In this document: positions 1 through 5,053 of the stretch, piece by piece | Position numbering within the stretch: the first letter of the stretch is position 1 | Layout: the number at the start of each line of letters is the position of its first letter | Assembly (NCBI GenBank): GCA_041485845.1 | Contig: JBGPKH010000606.1 | Location: forward strand, 1-5,569 | Direction: 5' to 3' | DNA length: 5,569 bases | Source: OMOG01 sp041485845 | GTDB taxonomy: Bacteria > Acidobacteriota > Terriglobia > Bryobacterales > Bryobacteraceae | Notes under the pieces: generated by a model | Told to the model about the DNA's origin: nothing | Database searches by the model: none | What the model saw: the letters and a program-made list of their open reading frames with translations, nothing else | Position numbers and translations under genes: made by a program

Positions 1-147
1 CAGGTTGGGCGCCGATTCGAGGGCTTTGTTCAGGTTGGTGACGTACGCGTTGTGGTGTTTCCCGTGGTGGATCTCCATGGTCGTCTTGTCGATGTGGGGC
101 TCCAGCGTCTCGGGGGCATAGGGCAGCGGCGGTAATGTGAATGGCAT
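1..147 (-). CDS. Fe/Mn superoxide dismutase, N-terminal part (runs off the window)
   Basis: Converts superoxide to peroxide and oxygen, normally in the cytoplasm, using one Fe or Mn ion. Only the first 49 residues are present; the rest lies beyond position 1. The translation starts MPFTLPPLPYAPETLEPHID and continues MEIHHGKHHNAYVTNLN, the N-terminal helical-hairpin signature of the family. His27 in MEIH is the expected first metal ligand, and His31 and Tyr35 are the usual second-shell residues. The ATG at 147-145 follows a clean ribosome binding site (AAGGAG on the minus strand, plus coordinates 154-159) at about 6 nt spacing, which fixes the start. The metal cannot be assigned, because the discriminating residues are in the missing C-terminal domain. 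It is on the same strand as gatA but separated from it by 156 nt containing a large inverted repeat, so it is probably transcribed independently. Confidence 0.93.
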   Translation of the reverse strand, partial: MPFTLPPLPYAPETLEPHIDKTTMEIHHGKHHNAYVTNLNKALESAPNL

Positions 148-166
148 AGCGATCTCCTTTTTATCT

Positions 167-195
167 CCTCAAACGGGGTGGGGCAAAGCTGTCAA
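167..195 (-). promoter_or_regulatory. Weak candidate promoter for the superoxide dismutase gene
   Basis: On the minus strand an exact TTGACA (plus 190-195) lies about 42 nt before the superoxide dismutase start. At 17 nt spacing the -10 position reads TTGAGG (plus 167-172), a poor match. The strong -35 box, position and spacing suggest a promoter, but the -10 is weak and the call is tentative. Confidence 0.25.
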
Positions 196-205
196 GAAAA
201 ACCCC

Positions 206-292
206 TTTAGCCACAAATGAACACAAATGAACACAAATAAGACTGGGTTCTCTTGCTTTATTTGTGTGCATTTGTGTTCATTTGTGGCTAAA
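206..292. repeat. 35-bp near-perfect inverted repeat with 10-bp internal periodicity
   Basis: The left arm (206-240) and right arm (258-292) are reverse complements at 34 of 35 positions, around a 17-nt centre (241-257). Each arm is itself built from 10-nt steps. The right arm has ATTTGTG at 260-266, 270-276 and 280-286, separated by 3 nt. It would form a very stable hairpin in RNA or single-stranded DNA. It lies between the gatA stop and the superoxide dismutase start, so it could act as a bidirectional barrier or a 3' processing signal. The minus-strand side is followed by GGGGTTTTT rather than an immediate T-run, so it is not a textbook intrinsic terminator. It resembles dispersed intergenic repeats of the ATTTGTGTTCATTTGTGG type that I recall from environmental genomes. 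Confidence 0.95.
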
Positions 293-303
293 AAAAAACA
301 GAC

Positions 304-1770
304 TCAAAGCTTTCCTGCTCCCGTAGCTTTCTCAAATGCATCGGCGAGCCGTAACATAGTGGTCTCGTCGAAATGCCGCGTCAGAATCTGCATCCCCACC
401 GGCAGGCCTTCGGCGGTGGTTCCGCACGGTACGCTCATGCACGGAATGCCCGCCAGGCTGCCGGTGATGGTGTAGATATCCGAGAGGTACATATTGATCG
501 GGTCGTCCACCTTCTCTCCCAGTTTGAAAGCCGGGAAGGGCGAAACCGGCGCCACGATCGCATCCACCTCCTGAAACGCGTTGGCAAAGTCGCGCGCGAT
601 GAGCGAGCGCACCTTCTGCGCCTTCAGATAGTAGGCGTCGTAATACCCGTGACTGAGCACGTAGGTGCCCAACATGATGCGGCGCTTGCATTCGGCGCCG
701 AAGCCTTCGCCACGCGTGTTGCGATACATATCCGAAAGCGTCTCCGAGCCGGACGAGCGCATCGTGTAGCGCACGCCATCGTACCGCGCCAGGTTGGAGC
801 TGGCTTCCGCGGTGGCGATGATGTAGTACGAGGCGATGGCGTATTCGGTGGCCGGCATACCGATCTCGCGGACTTCGCATCCCAGACTCTTGAGCACCTC
901 CACGCCACCGTAGATCAGGTCGCCGGTTTCGCTCGTCAAGTCCTTTAGATACTCGCGGGGGAGTCCAAGCTTCAAGCCTTTTACGTTGCCGTCGAGAAGT
1001 GCGGGATAGTCCGGAACGGGGGCGTCGGCGGACGTCGAGTCGGATGGGTCGCGCCCGGCGATGACGTGCAGCACGGTGGCGGCATCCTTCACGGTGCGGG
1101 CGAAGGGGCCGATGTGGTCGAGCGAGCTGGCGAACGCGGTGAGGCCGTAGCGGGAGACACGTCCATACGTGGGGGTCACGCCGACCACGCCGCAAAACGA
1201 AGCCGGCTGGCGGACCGAGCCGCCGGTGTCGGAGCCGAGCGCCACCACGGCAGTGCCCTGGGCGACCGCGGCGGCCGACCCGCCACTCGAACCGCCCGGA
1301 ACGCGGCTGGGATCCACGGGATTGCGCACCGGCCCGAAGGCCGAATTCTCGTTGGAAGAGCCCATGGCGAACTCGTCGCAGTTGGTCTTGCCGAGGATGA
1401 CGCCGCCGGCGCGCTCCAGGCGCACGATGGCAGTGGCGTCGTACGGCGGAATGTAGTTGGCCAGGAGTTTGGAACCGCAGGTGGTCTTGACGCCTTTGGT
1501 GAGGATGACGTCTTTGACCGCCACGGGCACGCCTGCCAGGGGTCCAAGGTCCTCGCCGCGGGCGATCTGTCCGTCCACGCGCCGGGCAGTTGCGAGGGCG
1601 CGCTCGGGCGAGAAATGCAGGTAGGCGTTGGTGCGCGGATTCTCCTGTTCACCGAAGCGCAGGGCCTCGGCCGTCAATTCCACGGCGCTGTAGCGGCGGG
1701 AAAGGAGGCCCTGCCGGACGTCCTGTATGGTAAAGGTCGCGATTTCTTGAGAATACCGGTTATGTGGCAC
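304..1770 (-). CDS. gatA: Aspartyl/glutamyl-tRNA amidotransferase subunit A
   Basis: The amidase subunit of GatCAB. It releases ammonia from glutamine, and GatB uses it to convert Glu-tRNA(Gln) or Asp-tRNA(Asn) to the amidated forms. The 488 residues are the usual full length. The amidase signature is complete: Lys86 in VAVKD, cis-Ser161 in PGGSSGGSA and nucleophile Ser185 in SDTGGSVRQPA, with spacing matching the Lys-cisSer-Ser triad of known GatA proteins. The C-terminus has the typical GLPVGMQIL...FDETTMLRLADAFEKAT. The start is GTG at 1770: an in-frame TAG lies five codons upstream and the next in-frame candidate would cut into the conserved N-terminal helix. No good Shine-Dalgarno precedes it, only the weak GAAG. 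It follows gatC in direction but is separated from it by an opposing transposase gene, so expression probably depends on read-through from gatC or a local promoter. No gatB is present here. Confidence 0.98.
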   Translation of the reverse strand: MPHNRYSQEIATFTIQDVRQGLLSRRYSAVELTAEALRFGEQENPRTNAYLHFSPERALATARRVDGQIARGEDLGPLAGVPVAVKDVILTKGVKTTCGSKLLANYIPPYDATAIVRLERAGGVILGKTNCDEFAMGSSNENSAFGPVRNPVDPSRVPGGSSGGSAAAVAQGTAVVALGSDTGGSVRQPASFCGVVGVTPTYGRVSRYGLTAFASSLDHIGPFARTVKDAATVLHVIAGRDPSDSTSADAPVPDYPALLDGNVKGLKLGLPREYLKDLTSETGDLIYGGVEVLKSLGCEVREIGMPATEYAIASYYIIATAEASSNLARYDGVRYTMRSSGSETLSDMYRNTRGEGFGAECKRRIMLGTYVLSHGYYDAYYLKAQKVRSLIARDFANAFQEVDAIVAPVSPFPAFKLGEKVDDPINMYLSDIYTITGSLAGIPCMSVPCGTTAEGLPVGMQILTRHFDETTMLRLADAFEKATGAGKL

Positions 1771-1784
1771 AACTACTTCACTCT

Positions 1785-2351
1785 ATGTCCTGCTTCGAGC
1801 CCCATTCCGGCGATTGGCACTCCGGGAACGACGCGCTTTTTCTCACCTGGCGTCTTCACGGCACGCTGGCGTTCCTGGCCAAACCCACTCAGCCAAGGAT
1901 AGCCGGCCAGGCGTTCTTGGCATTCGATCGGGCGCTGGACACCGCCGCGTCCGGGCCGCGGTGGCTCGAGGAGTCCGCCATCGCACAGTGCCTGGTGACC
2001 GCCATTGAATTCGGCGAACGTCAACTGGATCTTTACGACCTGCTGGCGTTCTGCGTGATGCCGAATCACGTTCACCTGGTCCTGGAACCGCTCACTCCGC
2101 TTGCCCGGATCGACAGGACGATCAAAGAGCTCACGGCGCGTTCCGCCAACGAAATCCTGGGCCGCGCGGGCGAACGATTCTGGCATGACGATTCCTGCCA
2201 TCACTGGATTCGCGACGTCGCGGAACGGGATCGCATTGTGGAATATACGGAGTACAATCCGGTGGCCGCCGGACTGATCCCGACGCGCGAGGAATGGCCG
2301 TGGTCCAGTGCTTCGCACGCGCTTACCGCTCAATCACTTTTGGCACTTTGA
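1785..2351 (+). CDS. REP-associated tyrosine transposase (RAYT, Y1/HUH family)
   Basis: A single-strand HUH endonuclease related to IS200/IS605 TnpA; RAYTs are usually single-copy genes linked to spread of palindromic REP sequences. From the ATG at 1785 it has 188 residues: LTWRLHG (20-26) is the family's first strand, PNHVHLVLEP (93-102) carries the HUH metal-binding pair His95/His97, RFWHDDSCHHWIRD (131-144) is the usual FW...W-R-D segment, YTEYNPVAAGL (154-164) carries the probable catalytic Tyr154, and WPWSSA (171-176) closes the domain. All landmarks are present, so it looks intact. A GTG at 1764 would add seven residues (to 195) and overlap the gatA start; neither start has a good ribosome site. 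The stop lies inside antisense gatC sequence (29-nt overlap). I see no flanking REP hairpins or terminal inverted repeats, consistent with a domesticated gene rather than a complete insertion sequence. Confidence 0.93.
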   Translation: MSCFEPHSGDWHSGNDALFLTWRLHGTLAFLAKPTQPRIAGQAFLAFDRALDTAASGPRWLEESAIAQCLVTAIEFGERQLDLYDLLAFCVMPNHVHLVLEPLTPLARIDRTIKELTARSANEILGRAGERFWHDDSCHHWIRDVAERDRIVEYTEYNPVAAGLIPTREEWPWSSASHALTAQSLLAL

Positions 2352-2622
2352 AATATCCCGCGCCGGCCTGAGGCGCATTCGCCAGCCCAGTCTGGCTTCC
2401 CAGAGGCGGCACGGGGACGTCCGCGCGCAAGACGGCGGTCTCCTCCGCTTCGTAGAGCACCTGCGCCATGGGCTCCACGCCGGTGGTGTCGATCTCCTTG
2501 AGCTTGTCCATATGTTCGAGGATGCCGTCCAGGTCCGCCTGAAGCCTGGCGACTTCGAGGTCGCTGAGCTTCAGATTGCAGAGAGCGGCGACGTAGCGAA
2601 CCTCCTTTTCCGTGATCTTCAC
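2323..2622 (-). CDS. gatC: Aspartyl/glutamyl-tRNA amidotransferase subunit C
   Basis: The small GatCAB subunit, which wraps around GatA and GatB and stabilises the complex. At 99 residues it is the normal length. The N-terminal helices (about 1-43: ITEKEVRYVAALCNLKLSD..., then LQADLDGILEHMDKLKEIDT) are typical, followed by TTGVEP (46-51) and the extended C-terminal belt ending YFKVPKVIE (90-98). The start is GTG at 2622, placed by a 4-nt GTGA overlap with the stop of the upstream DUF721 gene and by the conserved MKITEKEV opening; AAGG lies a little over 7 nt upstream. The overlap implies translational coupling to DUF721. Its last 29 nt are also the antisense end of the transposase gene, yet the C-terminus remains normal, so insertion did not damage gatC. 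Confidence 0.97.
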   Translation of the reverse strand: MKITEKEVRYVAALCNLKLSDLEVARLQADLDGILEHMDKLKEIDTTGVEPMAQVLYEAEETAVLRADVPVPPLGSQTGLANAPQAGAGYFKVPKVIER

Positions 2623-3026
2623 GCCAGTGCCTTTTTTCTGGATGCGCGGTAGATGCTGCGCATGACCGGGTCGGCGATGCCCTCGGCGTCATCCCCCAGC
2701 CGTGCGGGGAGGGGCATCGCCTGAGCGGCGCGCTGCGGCTCGCGCCGGCGGGGGACGACGCGGAATTCCAGGTCTTCGACGAAGCCGGCTCCCAGGCTCT
2801 TTTCCAGGTTGCGCAGGACGTGCGCAGTGAGAGCGAACAACTGGCGCTGCCAGATGTTATCTTCCACCTCGACGACCAGACGGGTCCTCACCATGCGGGC
2901 GGCACGAGTGTGGGCGGCGATTTTCTTGCCTACCGCCTGCGGCCACGCGGCGCACGCCAGTTCCCCGGCGCTGATCGTGTCGCCGGGCAGTCTCAATCCC
3001 CGGATGAGCTTGCTGGCGCGTTCCAT
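2619..3026 (-). CDS. DUF721 / DciA-family protein
   Basis: A 135-residue protein of the DUF721 family. DciA members are thought to load or assist the replicative helicase DnaB in bacteria lacking DnaC/DnaI; that role is family knowledge and is not shown here. The KH-like core covers about residues 20-92: ELACAAWPQAVGKKIAAHT with Trp28, the strand RLVVEVEDNIWQRQL with Trp59, then LTAHVLRNLEKSL and DLEFRVVP. The C-terminal 40 residues are Arg/Ala-rich and probably disordered. The ATG at 3026 begins where family similarity begins; no strong Shine-Dalgarno precedes it. It is first in the unit with gatC and gatA and overlaps gatC by GTGA. Pairing a helicase-loader-like gene with tRNA amidotransferase genes is likely just shared transcription. 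An unrelated DUF721 function remains possible. Confidence 0.9.
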   Translation of the reverse strand: MERASKLIRGLRLPGDTISAGELACAAWPQAVGKKIAAHTRAARMVRTRLVVEVEDNIWQRQLFALTAHVLRNLEKSLGAGFVEDLEFRVVPRRREPQRAAQAMPLPARLGDDAEGIADPVMRSIYRASRKKALA

Positions 3027-3043
3027 GTCGTTCGGATGGGCCT

Positions 3044-3049
3044 ATTCTA
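3044..3049 (-). promoter_or_regulatory. Candidate -10 box upstream of the DUF721-gatC-gatA unit
   Basis: On the minus strand TAGAAT sits 17 nt before the DUF721 ATG, which would give a leader of only about 10 nt. No convincing -35 box is seen at 16-18 nt, and there is no clear ribosome site between. The position fits a promoter for the operon, but the support is one hexamer. Confidence 0.3.
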
Positions 3050-3093
3050 GCATGGGCGGAGTGGCGCGTTTTGGGTGGGGCATGCGCTTTCGT

Positions 3094-3282
3094 CTGCCAA
3101 CCAATTTTTCCCGCCTTCTGACGCTTACGGAGCTGCGACCGAGCGGTCGGCCGCCCCGCCACATACATCACGCGATTTCCCGCGAACGCCCCCTTGAACG
3201 CGATGTTCACAGTCAGCGTCATCGTGTTCGGCGAGTACCCCACCACCGACCCGTCCCGCTCACCTGGCACTGCCCGGATCAC
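3094..3282 (-). pseudogene. Fragment of an acidobacterial-style secreted repeat protein (C-terminal piece)
   Basis: The minus strand reads SPNTMTLTVNIAFKGAFAGN then RVMYVAGR, and about 20 codons later IGWQ. From memory this matches the recurring NTLTLTLNLTFKPAFAGNRV-YLAARD...NSGWQALG element in large secreted or Ig-like proteins of Acidobacteriota; no database was searched. The piece has no valid gene around it: an in-frame TAG lies 11 codons upstream of the GTG at 3282, and the NSGWQ region survives only as KIGWQ after a scrambled stretch. The same frame stays open to 2857 only by running antisense through DUF721. I read it as a truncated, decayed fragment abutting the operon promoter region. 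Confidence 0.5.
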
Positions 3283-3849
3283 AGGCCTGGAAAGGGACAG
3301 CGGAAAGCCTCTCTACCGCATGGGTGGATACTGCACCTGTTTGCGCGCCATCCGCGGCAAAACACCCACTGACATGGAAGCTCCTCTCGGCTTCGCCCCG
3401 GGCTACTTCTAATCGGGCGCGTCGATGTGGAAGTTCACCTGCCTGCCCACCGCCAATCAATTCGAGTCTCCGCGGCTACACGCAACTGCCCAGCGGGAAT
3501 CCATTCGACGGGATCGTCGTCCGCGTCCCCAATGCGGACCGCCCACAGTTCTTCACGGCTGTCGGCGACCCGGTGCAGTACCCTCCCGGCCTCGCCGTCG
3601 AACAATGGAAATTGCGCCCCGGCCAGCCTGCTCCCGGCAATCGAACGGAGTCGCCTCACCCCCGGCCAAAGATTCCTGAATTGGCGAGACCTGCGGCCGC
3701 CAAAGGTCGCATCGCGCCGCGCCGCGATGAGCGCGAGAACCAGGCATCCCTTCCACGAATTGCCATGGTCGCCCCGCGTAATCAGCCGGACCAATCGTGT
3801 CTCCGGTGCGCGTCCCGCATGCATCGCCCGATTCCGTCCTCAACCGTGT
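3283..3849. other. Gene-poor stretch with no convincing intact gene
   Basis: Several overlapping open frames exist on both strands, but none has a full-length family match, a good start site and consistent codon bias together. The most coding-like portion is 3465-3640. On the plus strand it reads GYTQLPSGNPFDGIVVRVPN and continues RPQFFTAVGDPVQYPPGL; on the minus strand the same DNA reads EELWAVRIGDADDDPVEWIP. Both look protein-like, and codon third-position GC does not decide between them. It probably represents another decayed gene remnant. No tRNA, CRISPR or terminal inverted repeats were seen. Confidence 0.5.
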
Positions 3850-4117
3850 CTAATCCGAGCGCACAAGCCGATCATAGTCGGAGTGGCTGCCGATCCAAAC
3901 CCACGTCATCGTGCCCGAACTCAAGCGCCCGAGCGCGCGATAGTGATCCCCGATCCGCACCGTGAATCGATCCTCAGCGCCCTTCAGTCGCCGAAAGAAA
4001 AGAGAGGGATGATTGGCCTCACCGCCACAAATGGTAGTTCTTCACCGCTAATGCCTGGATTTCGCGTGGAAGAGCATGGTAGAGATCCCAGAACCGTCGC
4101 GTGCCGACCGAGTTCAT
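3850..4117 (-). pseudogene. RelE/ParE-superfamily toxin, frameshifted
   Basis: Relic of a type II toxin, a superfamily that cuts mRNA at the ribosome or poisons gyrase. The first frame reads MNSVGTRRFWDLYHALPREI and continues QALAVKNYHLWR, then meets TGA at 4021-4019. The remainder is in another frame: NHPSLFFRRLKGAEDRFTVR, then IGDHYRALGRLSSGTMTWVW and IGSHSDYDRLVRSD, ending TAG at 3852-3850. The second half carries the family hallmarks NHPSL-F--L, VRIGDHYRALG and W-WIGSH-DYDRL. Usual relatives have about five residues between LW and HPSL, so a 2-nt deletion near 4021 fits best and restores an 89-residue protein. A 1-nt insertion is the alternative. Its ATG overlaps the antitoxin stop (ATGA, 4117-4114), the normal layout of an antitoxin-toxin pair. 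Read-through by +1 slippage at CGG-UGA cannot be excluded. Confidence 0.85.
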
Positions 4118-4326
4118 TTCGCCGGCGGCCACTCGCGAAGAAGCCCCCGTTTGGATTCGTCTTCGGCCTCCTCAAACAGGAAATCGAGCTTGCCCGAAAC
4201 GGAGTCGCGATCCAACTGTTCGTCCCACCGCTCCCGATCGCGAAGCCGAAGCCACTCGGCAATGCGGCGGAATTCTTCCGGCGGCAAGCCTTCAATTGCG
4301 GCTTCGATCTCCTCTACCCGGTCCAT
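4114..4326 (-). CDS. Type II antitoxin, partner of the frameshifted RelE/ParE-like toxin
   Basis: A 70-residue acidic, helical protein beginning MDRVEEIEAAIEGLPPEEFR, followed by RIAEWLRLRDRERWDEQLDR and SGKLDFLFEEAEDE. The LPPEE-RR-A-W opening and the (S/A)GKLDFL...EA middle are typical of small antitoxins encoded just before RelE/ParE-type toxins; the N-terminal helices would make the dimer and the C-terminal part would clamp the toxin. It has no DNA-binding domain that I can recognise. The ATG at 4326 begins exactly at the conserved segment; upstream GAAG is only a weak ribosome site. The reading frame is intact although the toxin is broken. That could be remnant persistence, or retention as an orphan antitoxin against a related toxin elsewhere. 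It is divergent from the hicB relic across 116 nt. Confidence 0.85.
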   Translation of the reverse strand: MDRVEEIEAAIEGLPPEEFRRIAEWLRLRDRERWDEQLDRDSVSGKLDFLFEEAEDESKRGLLREWPPAK

Positions 4327-4442
4327 GCTTCGAGTCTACACGGTAATTCGCCGGCGCGCCCCGGCAGAGGACTGGCCCTTCCCGGCACCTCTTCGGAGGC
4401 TCCCTGCCTGCTGCCTCTGAATCTCACCATGGGTGGTCAGCT

Positions 4443-4656
4443 ATGGCTGTGAAGCTCACCATTGAGCTCGACCCCGAAGTCGATGGCCGTCGGATTGTCG
4501 AGATTCCGGAATTGAACGTCCTCCTGTCCGGGGATTCGAACAGCACGCGATTCAACGAGCCCAGTCAGCCGCGCGGAAGATTGTTCTCGACCGGATCCCC
4601 CCACGGCGAGTTGCCCCCTGATTCGGCGAACGCCACATTCGGACATTGCCGCATGA
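4443..4656 (+). pseudogene. HicB-family antitoxin, broken by three small indels
   Basis: HicB antitoxins have a partial RNase H-like fold and neutralise HicA mRNA interferases. The first frame reads MAVKLTIELDPEVDGRRIVE then IPELNVLLSGD, a standard HicB start with ELDPEVDGRRIVEIPEL. Family sequence then moves to another frame at about 4533-4538 (EQHAIQRAQSAARKIVLDR), returns to the first frame at the six-C run 4598-4603 (HGELPPDSANATF), and needs one base removed near 4640 to end DIAA and stop TGA at 4654-4656. With one base missing, one extra C and one extra G, the gene reconstructs to exactly 70 residues. Its stop then overlaps the next ATG as ATGA, the expected antitoxin-toxin overlap. The uncorrected first frame runs on to 4703 as an 86-residue open frame, but its middle is nonsense. 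GGTGG precedes the ATG as a ribosome site. Confidence 0.82.
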
Positions 4657-4774
4657 TCTCTTGGCCCGCGGCTCTAAGACACGTCGCGCGTTCACCGGCC
4701 TGAAGCGCATCGGGTGGCGTCGTGACCGCATCCGATTGTGGCGGATTTTCACCGGCCTTCGGCGTGCGTGTTAA
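4653..4774 (+). pseudogene. HicA-like toxin relic, frameshifted and truncated
   Basis: HicA toxins are about 60-80 residue dsRBD-like mRNA interferases. The ATG at 4653 overlaps the reconstructed hicB stop. The start frame reads MISWPA and then hits TGA at 4701-4703. In the neighbouring frame (from about 4673) it continues SKTRRAFTGLKRIGW, which with MISWPA matches the usual HicA opening W-PA-KARRVL-AL-RIGW. After GW the reading degenerates: the GSH-R segment with the catalytic histidine is not recognisable, and TAA follows at 4772-4774, so at most about 40 codons remain. An 11-nt direct repeat, TTCACCGGCCT, at 4691-4701 and 4748-4758 falls within the damaged part. The identification leans on the adjacent hicB relic as well as on this short match. 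Confidence 0.6.
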
Positions 4775-4783
4775 CGTGAGAGC

Positions 4784-5053
4784 ATGAGCGATGCGACCGC
4801 TTCACGTGTGCTGGACAGTCTTTTGGACCCGTTGAGCCGGTGTCTGGATGCCGAGCCGGCTCGGCGTGTGGCTGAGTTCCGCGTCGCTGCCAACGTTCAG
4901 GAGAGGGTGGATGGGCTCGCCGAGCGCGCGAACGAAGGTCTTCTCAGCGGCGACGAGCGGGCCGAATATGAGGCATTTGTAAGCGCGTCAGACTTCATCG
5001 CAATCCTCCAGCTGAAGGCCCTACGTAACTTGGAGTCGAACCAAGGCACGTGA
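4784..5053 (+). CDS. Conserved small helical hypothetical protein
   Basis: No function is recognised. The 89 residues are predicted mostly alpha-helical: SRVLDSLLDPLSRCLDAEPA (7-26), a middle helix with FRVAANVQERVDGLAERANE (32-51), then LLSGDERAEYEAFVSASDFI (53-72) and AILQLKALRNLE. The pattern RVLDSLLDPL...C...ARR...VQ-R-D-LA--ANEG-L---ERAEYE-FVSA-DFIAILQ-KA resembles a family of small proteins that I recall from Planctomycetota and Acidobacteriota, often encoded beside HNH-type nuclease genes. This is from memory and no HNH gene follows here. There is no signal peptide, membrane segment or cysteine cluster. The ATG at 4784 is preceded by GTGAGAG, a weak ribosome site. Its stop overlaps the start of the next gene. 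Unlike the relics just upstream, its frame is clean, so it is probably functional. Confidence 0.85.
   Translation: MSDATASRVLDSLLDPLSRCLDAEPARRVAEFRVAANVQERVDGLAERANEGLLSGDERAEYEAFVSASDFIAILQLKALRNLESNQGT

Noticed and set aside
206..292. CRISPR-like short repeats
   Set aside because: The 10-nt units are contiguous and arranged as one inverted repeat; there are no unique spacers of regular length and no cas genes.
1066..1902. 278-codon plus-strand open frame antisense to gatA
   Set aside because: It mirrors a complete, conserved gatA and its translation is Gly/Ala/Arg/His-rich without recognisable domains.
1700..2400. Complete IS200/IS605 or REP-flanked element around the transposase
   Set aside because: Both sides are directly occupied by gatA and gatC coding sequence; no subterminal hairpins or REPs are visible.
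3136..3149. Palindrome CGACCG-AG-CGGTCG as an operator site
   Set aside because: A 6-bp-arm palindrome in GC-rich DNA inside the decayed repeat-protein fragment is easily expected by chance, with nothing linking it to a regulator.
3427..4452. 341-codon plus-strand open frame across the toxin-antitoxin region
   Set aside because: It runs antisense to the antitoxin and toxin relic, has low-complexity Pro/Arg/Ser composition and no family resemblance. It is a by-product of high GC.
4443..4703. Intact 86-residue protein starting MAVKLTIELD
   Set aside because: Only the first third and the HGELPPD segment match HicB in this frame; the middle matches in another frame, so the intact ORF is a product of compensating indels.
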